Positions 19,401-27,436 of a DNA stretch of 64,000 nt are shown piece after piece (within the stretch, counting starts at the first letter, position 1; the number at the start of each line of letters is the position of its first letter). The DNA is from Schaalia dentiphila ATCC 17982. GTDB taxonomy: Bacteria > Actinomycetota > Actinomycetes > Actinomycetales > Actinomycetaceae. The notes under the pieces are model-generated. The model had not been told where the DNA came from. It ran no database searches and saw nothing but the letters and a program-made list of their open reading frames with translations. Where the stretch lies: contig NZ_DS264586.1 of NCBI RefSeq assembly GCF_000154225.1, positions 1,146,527 to 1,210,526 on the forward strand. Direction: 5' to 3'. Position numbers and translations under genes: made by a program.

Positions 19401-20471
19401 GAGGCGCAGCGCGGTGTGTGACTTCATGGCCGTCCACTCCCGGACGCGGGACATGATCGTGACGCCGCGCACGCCCACCGCCGAACCGAAGGGGGAGTTT
19501 GGCGGGAACTCGGCCCCGTCCAACACGAGGAGGAGGTGGGGCCACTCGGGCATGTCATCACCCGGGTGGTACGCGCCGCGCATCGCGATGTCAGGGCTGA
19601 TCATCTCGGCGAGCTCGCGTGGGTCAGTCGAGATCATGCGGCCCGGGCCCACCGCGTCGCGCACGATGGACGAGCGAGCCTGGGGCATCCACTTGACCCA
19701 CTCCCAGTCGCCCAGTCGATCGGCCGAACACAGGACCGCGATCTTGAGCTTGGCGGGGTCGATGAAGCACGCCAGGTGCATCATGATGGCGCGCATTTCG
19801 TCGTAGGCGCTCTCGCCGTCGCCGACGACCTCGATGTGGCTGAAGTCGCCCAGGTAGAGGAACTTGCCGACGTTGTCCGTGTGGTCGTGGACACCGATGA
19901 ATCGGTCCATGGCGGACAGACACACGACGTCCATCTCCGTCATCGGGTCGATCGGGGGACGCTCGAAAATGAGGCCGAGGGGCTGGGTGCCCGAGCCGTA
20001 ACGGAACGTCAGCAGGTTGTACGTGTTGCCCTCGCGCGACCACAGGCGCGAACCGTTGGCGGCCAGCGTCACGAGGGCGTCGGGGGAGGGGTAGACCCAG
20101 TTGTAGTAGGCGCGCTGCTTCTTTGCGACCTTGCGCACGGACTCGCGCGTCTCAGCCAGGTAGGAGAGGTACTCGCGGCGCTGGGTCTTCACGCGCGTGC
20201 GGTACTGGGAGAACTGCCGGTACATGTTGAAGCCGACCATGCCCAGCATGGCGACCAACATGCCGCCGCCCATGAGCATCGAGCGCGTATTGTTGGGGTT
20301 CTGCATGGCCATGAAGACCATGACGCCCGTCGAACCGAGCATCGGGACGACCATCATCAGGACGTTACCGATCGATGCGGGCTCGGCCTTCTCCGGCGGC
20401 ATCTGGATCGCTAGGGTTCCGGAGGGCTGCTCCGGAACCGCGGCAGTCCGCCGTTTCTTGCGTGTAACCAT
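16425..20471 (-). CDS. eccC: EccC, FtsK/SpoIIIE-type motor ATPase of the type VII secretion system
   Basis: 1348 residues from the ATG at 20471, which has GAGGAG 6-7 nt upstream; the frame extends further but lacks such a site. Two membrane helices lie at ~33-57 and ~64-84. Three P-loop ATPase domains follow: Walker A GATGSGKSE (~487, Walker B FIVLDEF), GGPQTGKST (~853) and GDGKTGKTT (~1143). All three domains are fused in one polypeptide as in actinobacterial EccC. It energises and selects substrates at the inner membrane pore. It heads the leftward operon of substrates and proteases and is divergent from eccD. Confidence 0.95.
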   Translation of the reverse strand: MVTRKKRRTAAVPEQPSGTLAIQMPPEKAEPASIGNVLMMVVPMLGSTGVMVFMAMQNPNNTRSMLMGGGMLVAMLGMVGFNMYRQFSQYRTRVKTQRREYLSYLAETRESVRKVAKKQRAYYNWVYPSPDALVTLAANGSRLWSREGNTYNLLTFRYGSGTQPLGLIFERPPIDPMTEMDVVCLSAMDRFIGVHDHTDNVGKFLYLGDFSHIEVVGDGESAYDEMRAIMMHLACFIDPAKLKIAVLCSADRLGDWEWVKWMPQARSSIVRDAVGPGRMISTDPRELAEMISPDIAMRGAYHPGDDMPEWPHLLLVLDGAEFPPNSPFGSAVGVRGVTIMSRVREWTAMKSHTALRLVIHPNPDHKGADVVDVVTMDSLPEQAFADRLTAVQAEAVARRMTPFATQQNLEEAETPVGRSDEARQMDLMELVGIGDIRDFDPEKQWRRREGRERLAAPFAVTPEGRPVVLDIKESAQQGMGPHGLLIGATGSGKSEVLRTLVLALALTHSPEQLNLVLVDFKGGATFAGMSDLPHVSAMISNLESELSLVDRMQDALQGEMVRRQEVLRQAGNYANVSDYEADRLAGKHQFPPLPALFIVLDEFTEMLMAKPEFGEVFIMIGRLGRSLSVHLLLASQKMDLGKARGLESHLSYRIALKTFTENDSREVLGIPDAAKLPPLPGSGFLKAGGDGLVRFRASYVAAPPPARTLASISEASTAGAPTAPIEILPFTVAPVITREDLGEEEEVDQNQEVVLAGDEIWADMSEMDIAVAKMKGKGYPAHQVWLPPLEVPDTFATLMPDLRPDPELGFVSRAWRESGTLRVPLGTVDLPLEQRRETLVLDLSGAGGNFALVGGPQTGKSTALRTIVQALSLTYTPQEVQFYVMDFGGGTFAGFAGAPHVAGIATRDTEEVRTRMIAEIAAIMDDRERYFRQNGIDSMDTYRRGRLEGRYDDGYGDVFLVIDGWGALRSEFDGVDRQVTTMMSRGLSLGVHLIVSAARWMDIRSEAQDIFGSRLELHTANPKESIVNREGAARIPKGRPGRGIDMVGHEMMIGLPRADDDPDPSTVSQGVTRTVAKIRESLVHGPGPKLRLLPENVTVPEILKQVSDQQILPRGGGDMILGVEESRLGPLLFNTRAESHLYLFGDGKTGKTTFLRSIISEVMRLYTPGEAKILTIDMRRTLMGAVPKEYQLGYLTNHAEAMKKMRELAGYLRTRLPGSDVTPEQIRDRSWWSGPEAWILVDDYDLVATTSGNPLMELIDLLPQAADIGLHVIITRRMGGASRAAYEKVLQMMNDLAVTGILLSGNPSEGAIINGVKPKRAVPGRAQVVHRELGVVAAQLVNTPPASI

Positions 20472-20609
20472 CAGGTCTCCTCGCGCTGTGCGCGTACGTG
20501 TTCGATGCGACTGCACCCAGTGTAGCTGAGTGGACTTCCAAGTTTTAACCGGCGGTTAGCGTCGGTGCATTACACTGGGCACTGTTGTTTACCTGAGGAC
20601 GGAGGTTAC
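20472..20609. promoter_or_regulatory. Divergent eccC/eccD control region with inverted repeats
   Basis: The 138-bp gap must hold both T7SS promoters. It contains a 9-bp inverted pair, CCCAGTGTA (20516-20524) and TACACTGGG (20571-20579), and between them a 13-bp palindrome TAACCG-G-CGGTTA (20546-20558). The symmetric placement between divergent start sites suggests operator sites for one shared regulator. GAGGAG (eccC) and GGAGG (eccD) Shine-Dalgarno sequences flank it. Confidence 0.45.
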
Positions 20610-22046
20610 ATGAGCGTCACCATGGTGTCAGTGACTGTTATCGACTCCGATGGCACCTCCGATTTCGCCGCTCCCGAAGGGACGACGGTCGCGGGCCTGT
20701 GCGCCATGCTGGAGATCGATCTGTCTCTTCCCTCCGTGCGCGTCTCCTACGCCGATGGGCGTCCCCTCGACGGCGCAGCTGTCCTCGGTCGTGACCTGCC
20801 CGCAGGCTCGACGATCGCTCTGTCCAGTCGCGTCCTGTCCGCTCAGCAGGTGAACGAGGCCTCGGAGCGCCAGGAGAACCAGTGGCTGTCCCCGGTCCTC
20901 GCCCTCCTCGGCTACTGCTTCATCGTGATAGGTGCGGTTAGCTCGCTGTGCCTCCTGCCGATGCTCGGAGATGCGGCCCTGATTGGCTTTGCTCACCCCG
21001 AGGATGGCCCGAAGTGGGCCGTCGAAGTCGCGAAGATCCCGCTGTGGGCGCGCGGCGCGTGTGCCGCCGTGTGCTGCGCTGCTTCCATCCTCCCGCTTTT
21101 CGCTTCGCGCATGGTCCGTTCGAGGCCTGCCCTGCTACTCCTGATGCCCGCGCTCGCCGGATATAGCGCGATCGGCTTCGTGTCAATGTCCGGCATCCAC
21201 GCCCTGTCGGTCGCCCCTGTGATCGGCGTGTGGGTTGCCCTCGCGGTTTCGCTGGCGGTCGTGTCGCTGACGACGACCCCCACCGCGCTCAGCGCCCTCT
21301 TCGCGTGGATCGGCGCCACGGCTCTCGTCACGATTGGCGCCTACCCGATGTTCGGCCTCATCGACATCGCTCCGCTGGCTCTCCTCCTCGGAGTGTTCCT
21401 GTTCCTGATGGCGCCCCGTTTTGCGCTGCGTGTGCCCGACAGCCAGCTCATTGATTCCGCGTCGGTGCAGACGATCGCGTCGCGCATCCGTCAGCCTCCC
21501 GCGCAAAAGCCCAGCACGCTGACCGGCGGCCGTATGGCGGACGCCCTCGGGCACACCGACGCTCGGTACACCCTGCTGGTGGCCGCCTCGACGCTGTTCA
21601 TCCTGGTCGGCGGCATTCCCCTGGCATATACGGTGACTCCTACGATCACGTTGGGCCGAGGCCTCGGCGGCTTCATCTTCGTCATCATGTCCATCGTGAC
21701 CCTATTGACGGCACCTCGGGGGATTCGCGCGCATGTCGGTCAGATCCTGCCTCGCGTCGCCGCTGTGGGCGTCGGGTGTGCGTTCCTGTTAGGCAAGTGG
21801 TCGCAGTCCTTGGCGGTGGGGACCAGCGAAGCAACGTACTCGCTGTTCCCCCTGCTCCCGTTGTCCATCCTGCTGATTATCGCGATCGCGACGGTCCTGT
21901 GGATGACGCTGCACGTTCCTAAGGGCCACGCCGCCCTTTCGGGGACGATCCTCGACTTCTTGCAGACTTTCTGCATCTTTACACTCCTTCCCGCGGCGGT
22001 CATCTCCTCGGGTCTCTTCGAGTTTGCTTGGAGGGCAGTCCTGTAA
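20610..22046 (+). CDS. eccD: EccD, polytopic T7SS channel subunit (copy 1)
   Basis: 478 residues from the ATG at 20610, which follows GGACGGAGG; an earlier in-frame start lacks a ribosome site. The N-terminal ~80 residues form a ubiquitin-like YukD domain (VTVIDSDGTSDFAAPEGTTV). About eleven hydrophobic helices follow (e.g. VLALLGYCFIVIGAVSSLCL, ALLLLMPALAGYSAIGFVSM). EccD forms the membrane vestibule around EccB/EccC. Its stop overlaps the start of the RDD-FHA gene by one base. A second, divergent EccD is encoded at 24617. Confidence 0.9.
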   Translation: MSVTMVSVTVIDSDGTSDFAAPEGTTVAGLCAMLEIDLSLPSVRVSYADGRPLDGAAVLGRDLPAGSTIALSSRVLSAQQVNEASERQENQWLSPVLALLGYCFIVIGAVSSLCLLPMLGDAALIGFAHPEDGPKWAVEVAKIPLWARGACAAVCCAASILPLFASRMVRSRPALLLLMPALAGYSAIGFVSMSGIHALSVAPVIGVWVALAVSLAVVSLTTTPTALSALFAWIGATALVTIGAYPMFGLIDIAPLALLLGVFLFLMAPRFALRVPDSQLIDSASVQTIASRIRQPPAQKPSTLTGGRMADALGHTDARYTLLVAASTLFILVGGIPLAYTVTPTITLGRGLGGFIFVIMSIVTLLTAPRGIRAHVGQILPRVAAVGVGCAFLLGKWSQSLAVGTSEATYSLFPLLPLSILLIIAIATVLWMTLHVPKGHAALSGTILDFLQTFCIFTLLPAAVISSGLFEFAWRAVL

Positions 22047-23491
22047 TGGCTGATACGACGAAGACTCCTTTCGCCCACGCGCCCGCATCGCGGCTCGTCG
22101 GCGCGTATCTCATCGACCTGCTGATCCTCGGGGTCCTGCTTGGTGTGACGTGGTACGTGCACTTCACGGCGTGGACGATTGGAATGGTCACCGCCGAGGC
22201 AGTGGTTGCCTCCGCGCTCATGCTCGGCGCATCGGGCCGGACGCCGGGCATGGCCCTCATGCGTGTGTGCCTGATCCGCGACGAGGACGACGCGCAGACT
22301 CCGTCGCTCGGCGCGGCGCTGGGCTACACGGCCCTCGCCGTCCTCCTCCAAGTCACCGGCGTGGGCCTGCTTGCCTCGTATGCGATGGTCCACGACGGGC
22401 GCACCTGGCTCAGCGGCCCCACCCGCACCCGCTTCGTCGACCTGCGCAAGCACGCGGCGCTCGCGGCTGGCCCTGGCGAGGTTGAGCGCTCCGAGCGTCC
22501 GAGCCGGGCTCCCAGCGATTTCGATAGCGTTCGCGGGGGAGCCGATCAGTGGAGTGCCCCCGCTGCGCCGCTGACGCCCGTGCCTTCTTCGGCGCCGGAC
22601 TACTCGGCACCCGGTCAGCGCGCAAACGACCCCTACGGGGAGGATTACAGCGCACCCGCAACGCCGGCGGTCTCCCCGCTGCCCGCTGCGCCCAGCGTTC
22701 CTGCTGTGCCCAGCGTTCCTGCTGCGCTCAGCGTTCCTGCTGCGCTCAGCGTGCCTGCTGCACCGGCTGCTCCCGCAGTGCGCGAGCCCAACGAGTTCGA
22801 CACACTCCTCGCGCCGCCCCAGGGCGCGCCGGATACTCATCGCCCCGCGCCTCAGCGTCCCGCAGCACTGTCCATGCCCGCCGCTCCCGCGGTGCCCGCT
22901 GTGCCTGCCGCGCCTGCCGCTCCCGCCCAGGTTCCCGCCCCGCCCAGCTGGGGAGCTCCCGCTCAGCAGGTGTCCCCTCAGCCCGCCCAAGCCTCGTACG
23001 GTGGGGGAGGGCAGTATGCGGCTCCCGCATCCGGTGTGCCTGGCCCTCCGCCGAGTCGCCGCGATGTGCAGACTGTGCAGCGCTCCGGCGCGTCCCAGTG
23101 GGGTGGTGCCGGCCAGTCTCAGTGGGGTGTGCCGGTGACGCCGCCGCGCACGCAGCTTCTGTGGCTTATCTTCGACTCTGGGCAGCGCGAGCTCATCGAC
23201 ATGCCGGTGACGCTTGGGCGTGCACCCGCAGCCGTCGAGGGATCGCGAGCGGTCGTCGTCCCTGATGCCACGATGTCGCTATCACGTACGCACATGCGCC
23301 TGGGCCCCACGGCCACCGGTGCCTGGATCGAAGACTCCTTCTCCGCGAACGGCACGCAGATTCGCACGCCCGACGGCCGCGTTATGGAACTGACGGGTGG
23401 ACAGGCGGTCGAGGTGCCCGCCGGTACCGAGGTCATCATGGGTGATCGGCGAGCCACGATCGTCTACGCCGACGCCGATTCGGTGCACTGA
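22046..23491 (+). CDS. RDD membrane domain - Pro/Ala linker - FHA domain protein
   Basis: 481 residues; ATG overlaps the eccD stop (TAATG) with GGAGGG upstream. Residues ~10-125 form an RDD-type membrane domain (SRLVGAYLIDLLILGVLLGV; SGRTPGMALMRVCLI). A ~230-residue Pro/Ala/Ser linker follows, with repeated VPAAPSVPA-like units. The C-terminal ~100 residues are an FHA domain (VTLGRAP, SLSRTHMRL, SANGTQI) that would bind phosphothreonine. It is translationally coupled to eccD, so it may couple Ser/Thr kinase signalling (kinase gene at 7081) to secretion. Confidence 0.88.
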   Translation: MADTTKTPFAHAPASRLVGAYLIDLLILGVLLGVTWYVHFTAWTIGMVTAEAVVASALMLGASGRTPGMALMRVCLIRDEDDAQTPSLGAALGYTALAVLLQVTGVGLLASYAMVHDGRTWLSGPTRTRFVDLRKHAALAAGPGEVERSERPSRAPSDFDSVRGGADQWSAPAAPLTPVPSSAPDYSAPGQRANDPYGEDYSAPATPAVSPLPAAPSVPAVPSVPAALSVPAALSVPAAPAAPAVREPNEFDTLLAPPQGAPDTHRPAPQRPAALSMPAAPAVPAVPAAPAAPAQVPAPPSWGAPAQQVSPQPAQASYGGGGQYAAPASGVPGPPPSRRDVQTVQRSGASQWGGAGQSQWGVPVTPPRTQLLWLIFDSGQRELIDMPVTLGRAPAAVEGSRAVVVPDATMSLSRTHMRLGPTATGAWIEDSFSANGTQIRTPDGRVMELTGGQAVEVPAGTEVIMGDRRATIVYADADSVH

Positions 23492-23587
23492 CCCTGTTGG
23501 TGGGCGATCCCTCGCCACGTTGATTCTCTCGTGCGTCGGTCGTGTCTCCGCGTTGATCGTCTTGCTGCGCCGATCCTTTGAATGGTC

Positions 23588-23619
23588 ACCGCCGCCGTCC
23601 CGACAGGGGACGGCGGCGG
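23588..23619 (+). terminator. Terminator of the eccD/RDD-FHA operon
   Basis: A perfect 14-bp stem (ACCGCCGCCGTCCC paired with GGGACGGCGGCGGT) with a short GACA-type loop, followed by TGTGTATG. It is located ~100 bp after the FHA gene. Confidence 0.75.
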
Positions 23620-23753
23620 TTGTGTATGCGCTCGCGCCCGTCCCGATTTAACCGACTGGGAAATTCTTGCGGGTGGGGTCGGAAAATACCTAGCTGGTCG
23701 CTTGTGTGCACGGAAATGGTCTGTCGTAGCGCGGAATCGGACGCTCGTGGGTA

Positions 23754-23790
23754 CGGATAAGGGCCGCCCCAAAGGGACGACCCTTATCCG
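23754..23790 (-). terminator. Terminator of the WXG100 operon
   Basis: The arms CGGATAAGGG and CCCTTATCCG form a perfect 10-bp outer stem, extended inward by a GTCCC/GGGGC-type pairing around a short loop. It lies just downstream of the second WXG100 stop on the minus strand. Confidence 0.8.
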
Positions 23791-23811
23791 TAGCGCTAGG
23801 CGCTCATGCTC

Positions 23812-24093
23812 TCAGAAGCGGGCAGCGTTGGACTGGTCCGTCTGCTGGTAGTTGGAGCGAGCCGAGTCAACGGCGGAGGAGGTGCGGCGCAGCACGTCCT
23901 TCAGGCCCTCGAGGCCCTGGTTCCACTGACGCTGAGCAACGTCGTAGGCTTCCTGCGTCTGGCCTTCCCACGACGAGCGCAGCTGGTTCAGCGTCTGCTC
24001 GAGATCGTCGAGGCAGTTCTGCAGGTTAGCGGCACCGGTGTTGATGTCAGCGGCAGCGGCGTCAAGAGCGCCGTAATTTACCTGGAAATCCAT
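23812..24093 (-). CDS. WXG100 protein with YxxxD export motif (EsxB/CFP-10-like)
   Basis: 93 residues, the family's normal length. The helix-turn-helix hairpin has W42-E43-G44 at the turn and the C-terminal secretion signal YxxxD is visible as Y82-Q-Q-T-D86. It pairs with the WXG100 gene 22 bp upstream, and the two products would form the exported heterodimer. The motif-bearing partner is normally the one recognised by the third ATPase domain of EccC. The operon ends at a strong terminator. Confidence 0.93.
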   Translation of the reverse strand: MDFQVNYGALDAAAADINTGAANLQNCLDDLEQTLNQLRSSWEGQTQEAYDVAQRQWNQGLEGLKDVLRRTSSAVDSARSNYQQTDQSNAARF

Positions 24094-24115
24094 GTCAGTC
24101 TCCTAATCTAATCTC

Positions 24116-24421
24116 TCACAGGCCGCCGAGCAGCTGAGCGAACGAGTTCTCGGTCTCGGACTCGTTGGCTTCCATCGACGAATCGGTGGCGCGCAGGTTG
24201 TCAGCGAGATCCTGAAGAGCCTGGTTAACCTTTGCTGCGTTCTCCTGCCACTGAGCCATCAGCGAAGAGAACTGCACCGACGCAGCGCCCTGCCAGGAGC
24301 TGCCGATGGTCGACAGGTCGCCCTCAAGACGCTTGAGGTGGCTGTCGATGTCGGCCTTGGTGGACTCAACCGCCGCGAAACCCTGCTTTAGGGCGCCTTC
24401 TGCGGCCCTCTGGTCTGCCAT
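24116..24421 (-). CDS. WXG100 protein (EsxA/ESAT-6-like)
   Basis: 101 residues from the ATG at 24421 (GGAGG upstream); longer in-frame starts lack a ribosome site. It is a helical hairpin with W43-Q44-G45. There is no YxxxD at the C-terminus, so it is likely the partner lacking the export motif. It is the first gene of the two-gene WXG100 operon, divergent from the eccD2-eccB-mycP operon. Confidence 0.93.
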   Translation of the reverse strand: MADQRAAEGALKQGFAAVESTKADIDSHLKRLEGDLSTIGSSWQGAASVQFSSLMAQWQENAAKVNQALQDLADNLRATDSSMEANESETENSFAQLLGGL

Positions 24422-24616
24422 GTGAACCTCCATTTGTATGAGTGGACTCTCTCGCCGGAATGCGTGAGAGCATGGGGACACATGAATACTAACCATGTTT
24501 TCATCGTTTTTTTCGATGTTACGGAATAATCATGACAAAACCTGACCGAGAATCTAGACTTACAGGGTTGTGTCGTGTAGCCAAAAACCCCATCACGCGG
24601 CATTCGGGAGGACCCA
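24422..24616. promoter_or_regulatory. Divergent esx / eccD2 promoter region
   Basis: 195 bp, clearly more AT-rich than its surroundings around 24490-24560. It includes a small hairpin (ATCG-T7-CGAT) and a GTTAGTATTC segment reading towards the WXG100 genes. Both operons must start here. No convincing -35/-10 pair can be fixed by eye. Confidence 0.35.
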
Positions 24617-25978
24617 ATGGCATCGAAAACATCACGAGGAGTGGCGCTGATTCCGCTCACGATTACGTACGGCGTTGACCGTAGTGACGTGACGCTTCCG
24701 CAGTCGATTCCCCTGGTGGAGCTGCTCCCCGGAATGGTTGAAACGGTGGGCGCTTTCACTGATCAGCCAACGAATGATGGCTTCGCGGTGCGCACGGCCT
24801 CGGGCCGTCTGCTCGATCAATCCAAGTCTCTGTCCGCACAGGGAGTGCGCGCCGGTGCGGCCCTCACCCTCGAGCCGCTGGGTGAGGGCGCTTCCGATAT
24901 GGTCTATGACGACCTCACCGAAGCGGTTGGTCAAGTCGTCGAAAGAGTGTCCACTCCTTGGACGCGTGAGGACGCTCGCACTCTTGCCGCGCTCTCCGCG
25001 GCGGGCCTCGTCTTCGTCGCAGCCCTCCTCCTGGCGACTACTCCTCCGGACGCCCTCACCGCCCTGGACCCCAAAGCCGTCACGAGGTACAACATCATTG
25101 CCGGCGCAATCGGCATCGTCGCGGCCCTGCTCGTGACTGCGACGTCCGCCGTGATGACCCGGAAGCACCCGCAGGCAAGCGGCATCGCGCTCGCACACAC
25201 TGTCCCCTTCCTGACGGCCGCCGCGGCTCTGCGCCTGAGTCAGAGCCACTGGGACACAGCCGGCTGGGGGTGGACCGGCCTCGGCCTCCTGATCGGCTCC
25301 CTCGCCGTTCTCGCGCTGCCCAAGCGGTCCCGTATCTCCATCGCGGCCCCTCTTGTCGTCGGTACGGTCTTGGCTGCCACCGGCCTCCTGGTACGACTCG
25401 GCCAGCTCTCTCAGGCCGGTATCTCCGCCATCCTCTTCGCCCTGGTGATCGTTCTTCTTCAGGTCGCGCCCTGGATCGCGCTGGCCCACATCCCCGTGCG
25501 CATCCTGGATGCCGACACAACTGAGCAGATTCCCGCGAAGGGCATCACCGACCAGATCAGCACCTCCTTCATGTTCGTCGTTGCCCTGCGCGCCGGCGGG
25601 GCAATCGCCGCTCTCTTCCTGGCCGTCGCCCTGATGACGGCACCCGAAACGCGCTCGGTCTCCCTGCCGCTGACTCTCATCGTGCTCGGCGCGGTCTCCC
25701 TTGTTCTTCAGACGCGTTCGATCCGCGCTCGCGTTGAGGTGCTTCTCGGTGCTCTCACCGGCCTTATCGTGATCCTCGTTGCCGCTGTGCTCGGCGCCTA
25801 CGCGGACCCGAGGACCATGCCGTGGCTGACGCTGTCGGCGATCGCGACGGCCCTCGTCCTCGTCATCACGAACGTCGTCGGGCCTCGTGCTCGCCCGCAC
25901 CTGACGCGCATTGCCGACACGATCTCGGTGCTGTCGCTGTTTGTCCTGCTTCCCCTGGCCGTCTACCTGTGGAGCTGA
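24617..25978 (+). CDS. eccD: Second EccD-family channel subunit (copy 2)
   Basis: 453 residues with a YukD/ubiquitin-like N-terminal domain (LTITYGVDRSDVTLPQSIPL; GAALTLEPLGEG) and then eleven predicted membrane helices (e.g. TLAALSAAGLVFVAALLLAT, SAILFALVIVLLQVAPWIAL). It is clearly divergent from the EccD at 20610, so it is not a recent duplicate. It heads the operon with eccB (3-bp gap) and mycP. Because the ESX membrane complex uses an EccD dimer per protomer, the two genes could supply a heterodimer; that is inference. Confidence 0.88.
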   Translation: MASKTSRGVALIPLTITYGVDRSDVTLPQSIPLVELLPGMVETVGAFTDQPTNDGFAVRTASGRLLDQSKSLSAQGVRAGAALTLEPLGEGASDMVYDDLTEAVGQVVERVSTPWTREDARTLAALSAAGLVFVAALLLATTPPDALTALDPKAVTRYNIIAGAIGIVAALLVTATSAVMTRKHPQASGIALAHTVPFLTAAAALRLSQSHWDTAGWGWTGLGLLIGSLAVLALPKRSRISIAAPLVVGTVLAATGLLVRLGQLSQAGISAILFALVIVLLQVAPWIALAHIPVRILDADTTEQIPAKGITDQISTSFMFVVALRAGGAIAALFLAVALMTAPETRSVSLPLTLIVLGAVSLVLQTRSIRARVEVLLGALTGLIVILVAAVLGAYADPRTMPWLTLSAIATALVLVITNVVGPRARPHLTRIADTISVLSLFVLLPLAVYLWS

Positions 25979-25981
25979 GTC

Positions 25982-27436
25982 ATGCCGTCGAGTAAAGACA
26001 TTCTCGAAGCCCAGCGCTTTAATCGAAACCGCCTGATCACGGCCTTCACCTCCGGCACGCCCGACGGGCGCGAAGTCGACACGCCCTCGCCCGTACGCCC
26101 CCTTATTTTCGGGCTCGTGGTCGCCGTTATTCTCAGCGTGGTTGGAATCGGCATGCGTGTTTTCGCGCCGAGTCCCCAGCTCGGGGAGGCACAGTACCAG
26201 CTGGTTGATGTCAAGGGGACGGGGGCCCGCTATTTCTGGGCAAACGGCGTTCTTCATCCCATTGCGAACGTGACCACCGCTAAGCTCCTCAGCCCCGAAT
26301 CGAAGCTGCCCTACATCCAGGCCTCAGCGTCGTCACTCGAGAACATTCCGCGCGGTGCGCAGATCGGTCTGCCCGACGTCCCCGATGACGTTCCGCAGCC
26401 CGACATGCTGAGTAAGCAGTGGCTCTCCTGCGACATGGAGTCCGGATACCACACGTGGATCGCCAAGGAACTGCCTGCGGCGAATTTTCCGGTGAAGCAG
26501 GCGACATCCGCGCTCGTTCAGGCGACCGGCAGTGGAGATAAGTACTTCGTCGATCGGGAAAAAGGCAAGAAGTACTACATCGACTCCAGCGTGAGCCGCC
26601 TGGGTGACTGGGCGCTGTCCTTCCAGAACCTCACCAGCTATCCGATCACCGTCGAACCCGAGTGGCTCGACCTCTTCCCTTCGGGCACGCCTCTGCGTCC
26701 CTGGAGCTACAACGACATCGAAAACGCGGGGCAGCCTGCCACGAACTTGCCCGGCGACCTGAAGAACGAGGGCATCACCATCGGAATGGTCCTTGACCAG
26801 GTCGACTCCACCGGTCAGGTCAAGAACTCCTACCTGGTGATCGACGACTCGAATCTGGTGGTCTTCAACTCGACTGCGGCGCGCCTGTATCAGGACGCCC
26901 CGCCCTCGAAGAAGTTCCCCACCGAGATGTTCAAGTACGTCGAGCCCGTCCGGGCCGTCTTCATTGGTGACGATTGGCCTGCCGTCGAGGACTTTGAATC
27001 GCCCGAGTGGTTCGACGAGAGCCGCGACGCGGCCAGCCGGACGGTCCTGTGCGCCCAGATGGACACCACTGATCGACTCAATCCGAAGTTCGACCTAGTC
27101 ACCATGCCTGAAAAGCGTGCGATCGAAGCGTCCTATGACGCGGAATCACTGCAGTCCCCGAAGGGGCCGTCCACGACGCGCAACGTCACTGTTGCGGGCG
27201 GATCTGGCGCCCTCCTCGCCCTCACGTCCGGCGGTGGCGGCGAGGCTGCATCCTACGTCTTCATCTCCGATATGGGCTTCCGTCACTCCCTCGGAGATGT
27301 TCCGGCCGTCTCCATGAACGCCCTCGAGTGGCAGTCATCCGAGGCTGCGTCGGTCCCGCGCGCATGGGGCGAGCTCATCCCGCCGGGCTCTGAGATGTCT
27401 CCGAAGGCCGCCGCCACCTCAGTGGGGATCAAGTGA
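25982..27436 (+). CDS. eccB: EccB, T7SS membrane complex subunit
   Basis: 484 residues. It has a short cytoplasmic N-terminus with the family hallmark (LEAQRFNRNRLITAF), one membrane helix (PLIFGLVVAVILSVVGIGMR, ~40-60) and a large extracytoplasmic domain made of repeat modules (RYFWANGVLHPIANVTTAKL). A conserved Cys pair (LSCDMES and RTVLCAQMD) is the likely disulfide. It lies 3 bp after eccD2 and its stop overlaps the mycP start (GTGA). In known systems EccB extends into the periplasm and contacts MycP. Confidence 0.93.
   Translation: MPSSKDILEAQRFNRNRLITAFTSGTPDGREVDTPSPVRPLIFGLVVAVILSVVGIGMRVFAPSPQLGEAQYQLVDVKGTGARYFWANGVLHPIANVTTAKLLSPESKLPYIQASASSLENIPRGAQIGLPDVPDDVPQPDMLSKQWLSCDMESGYHTWIAKELPAANFPVKQATSALVQATGSGDKYFVDREKGKKYYIDSSVSRLGDWALSFQNLTSYPITVEPEWLDLFPSGTPLRPWSYNDIENAGQPATNLPGDLKNEGITIGMVLDQVDSTGQVKNSYLVIDDSNLVVFNSTAARLYQDAPPSKKFPTEMFKYVEPVRAVFIGDDWPAVEDFESPEWFDESRDAASRTVLCAQMDTTDRLNPKFDLVTMPEKRAIEASYDAESLQSPKGPSTTRNVTVAGGSGALLALTSGGGGEAASYVFISDMGFRHSLGDVPAVSMNALEWQSSEAASVPRAWGELIPPGSEMSPKAAATSVGIK

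Larger units (their letters stand above)
23492..23811. other. Gene-free stretch between convergent T7SS units
   Basis: 320 bp without a supportable gene. It contains two strong hairpin terminators (listed separately), one for each converging operon, and nothing else recognisable. Confidence 0.8.

Noticed and set aside
23812..24421. A toxin-antitoxin pair
   Set aside because: Both short proteins carry the W-x-G turn and WXG100 length, one with a C-terminal YxxxD motif, which identifies them as ESX substrates.
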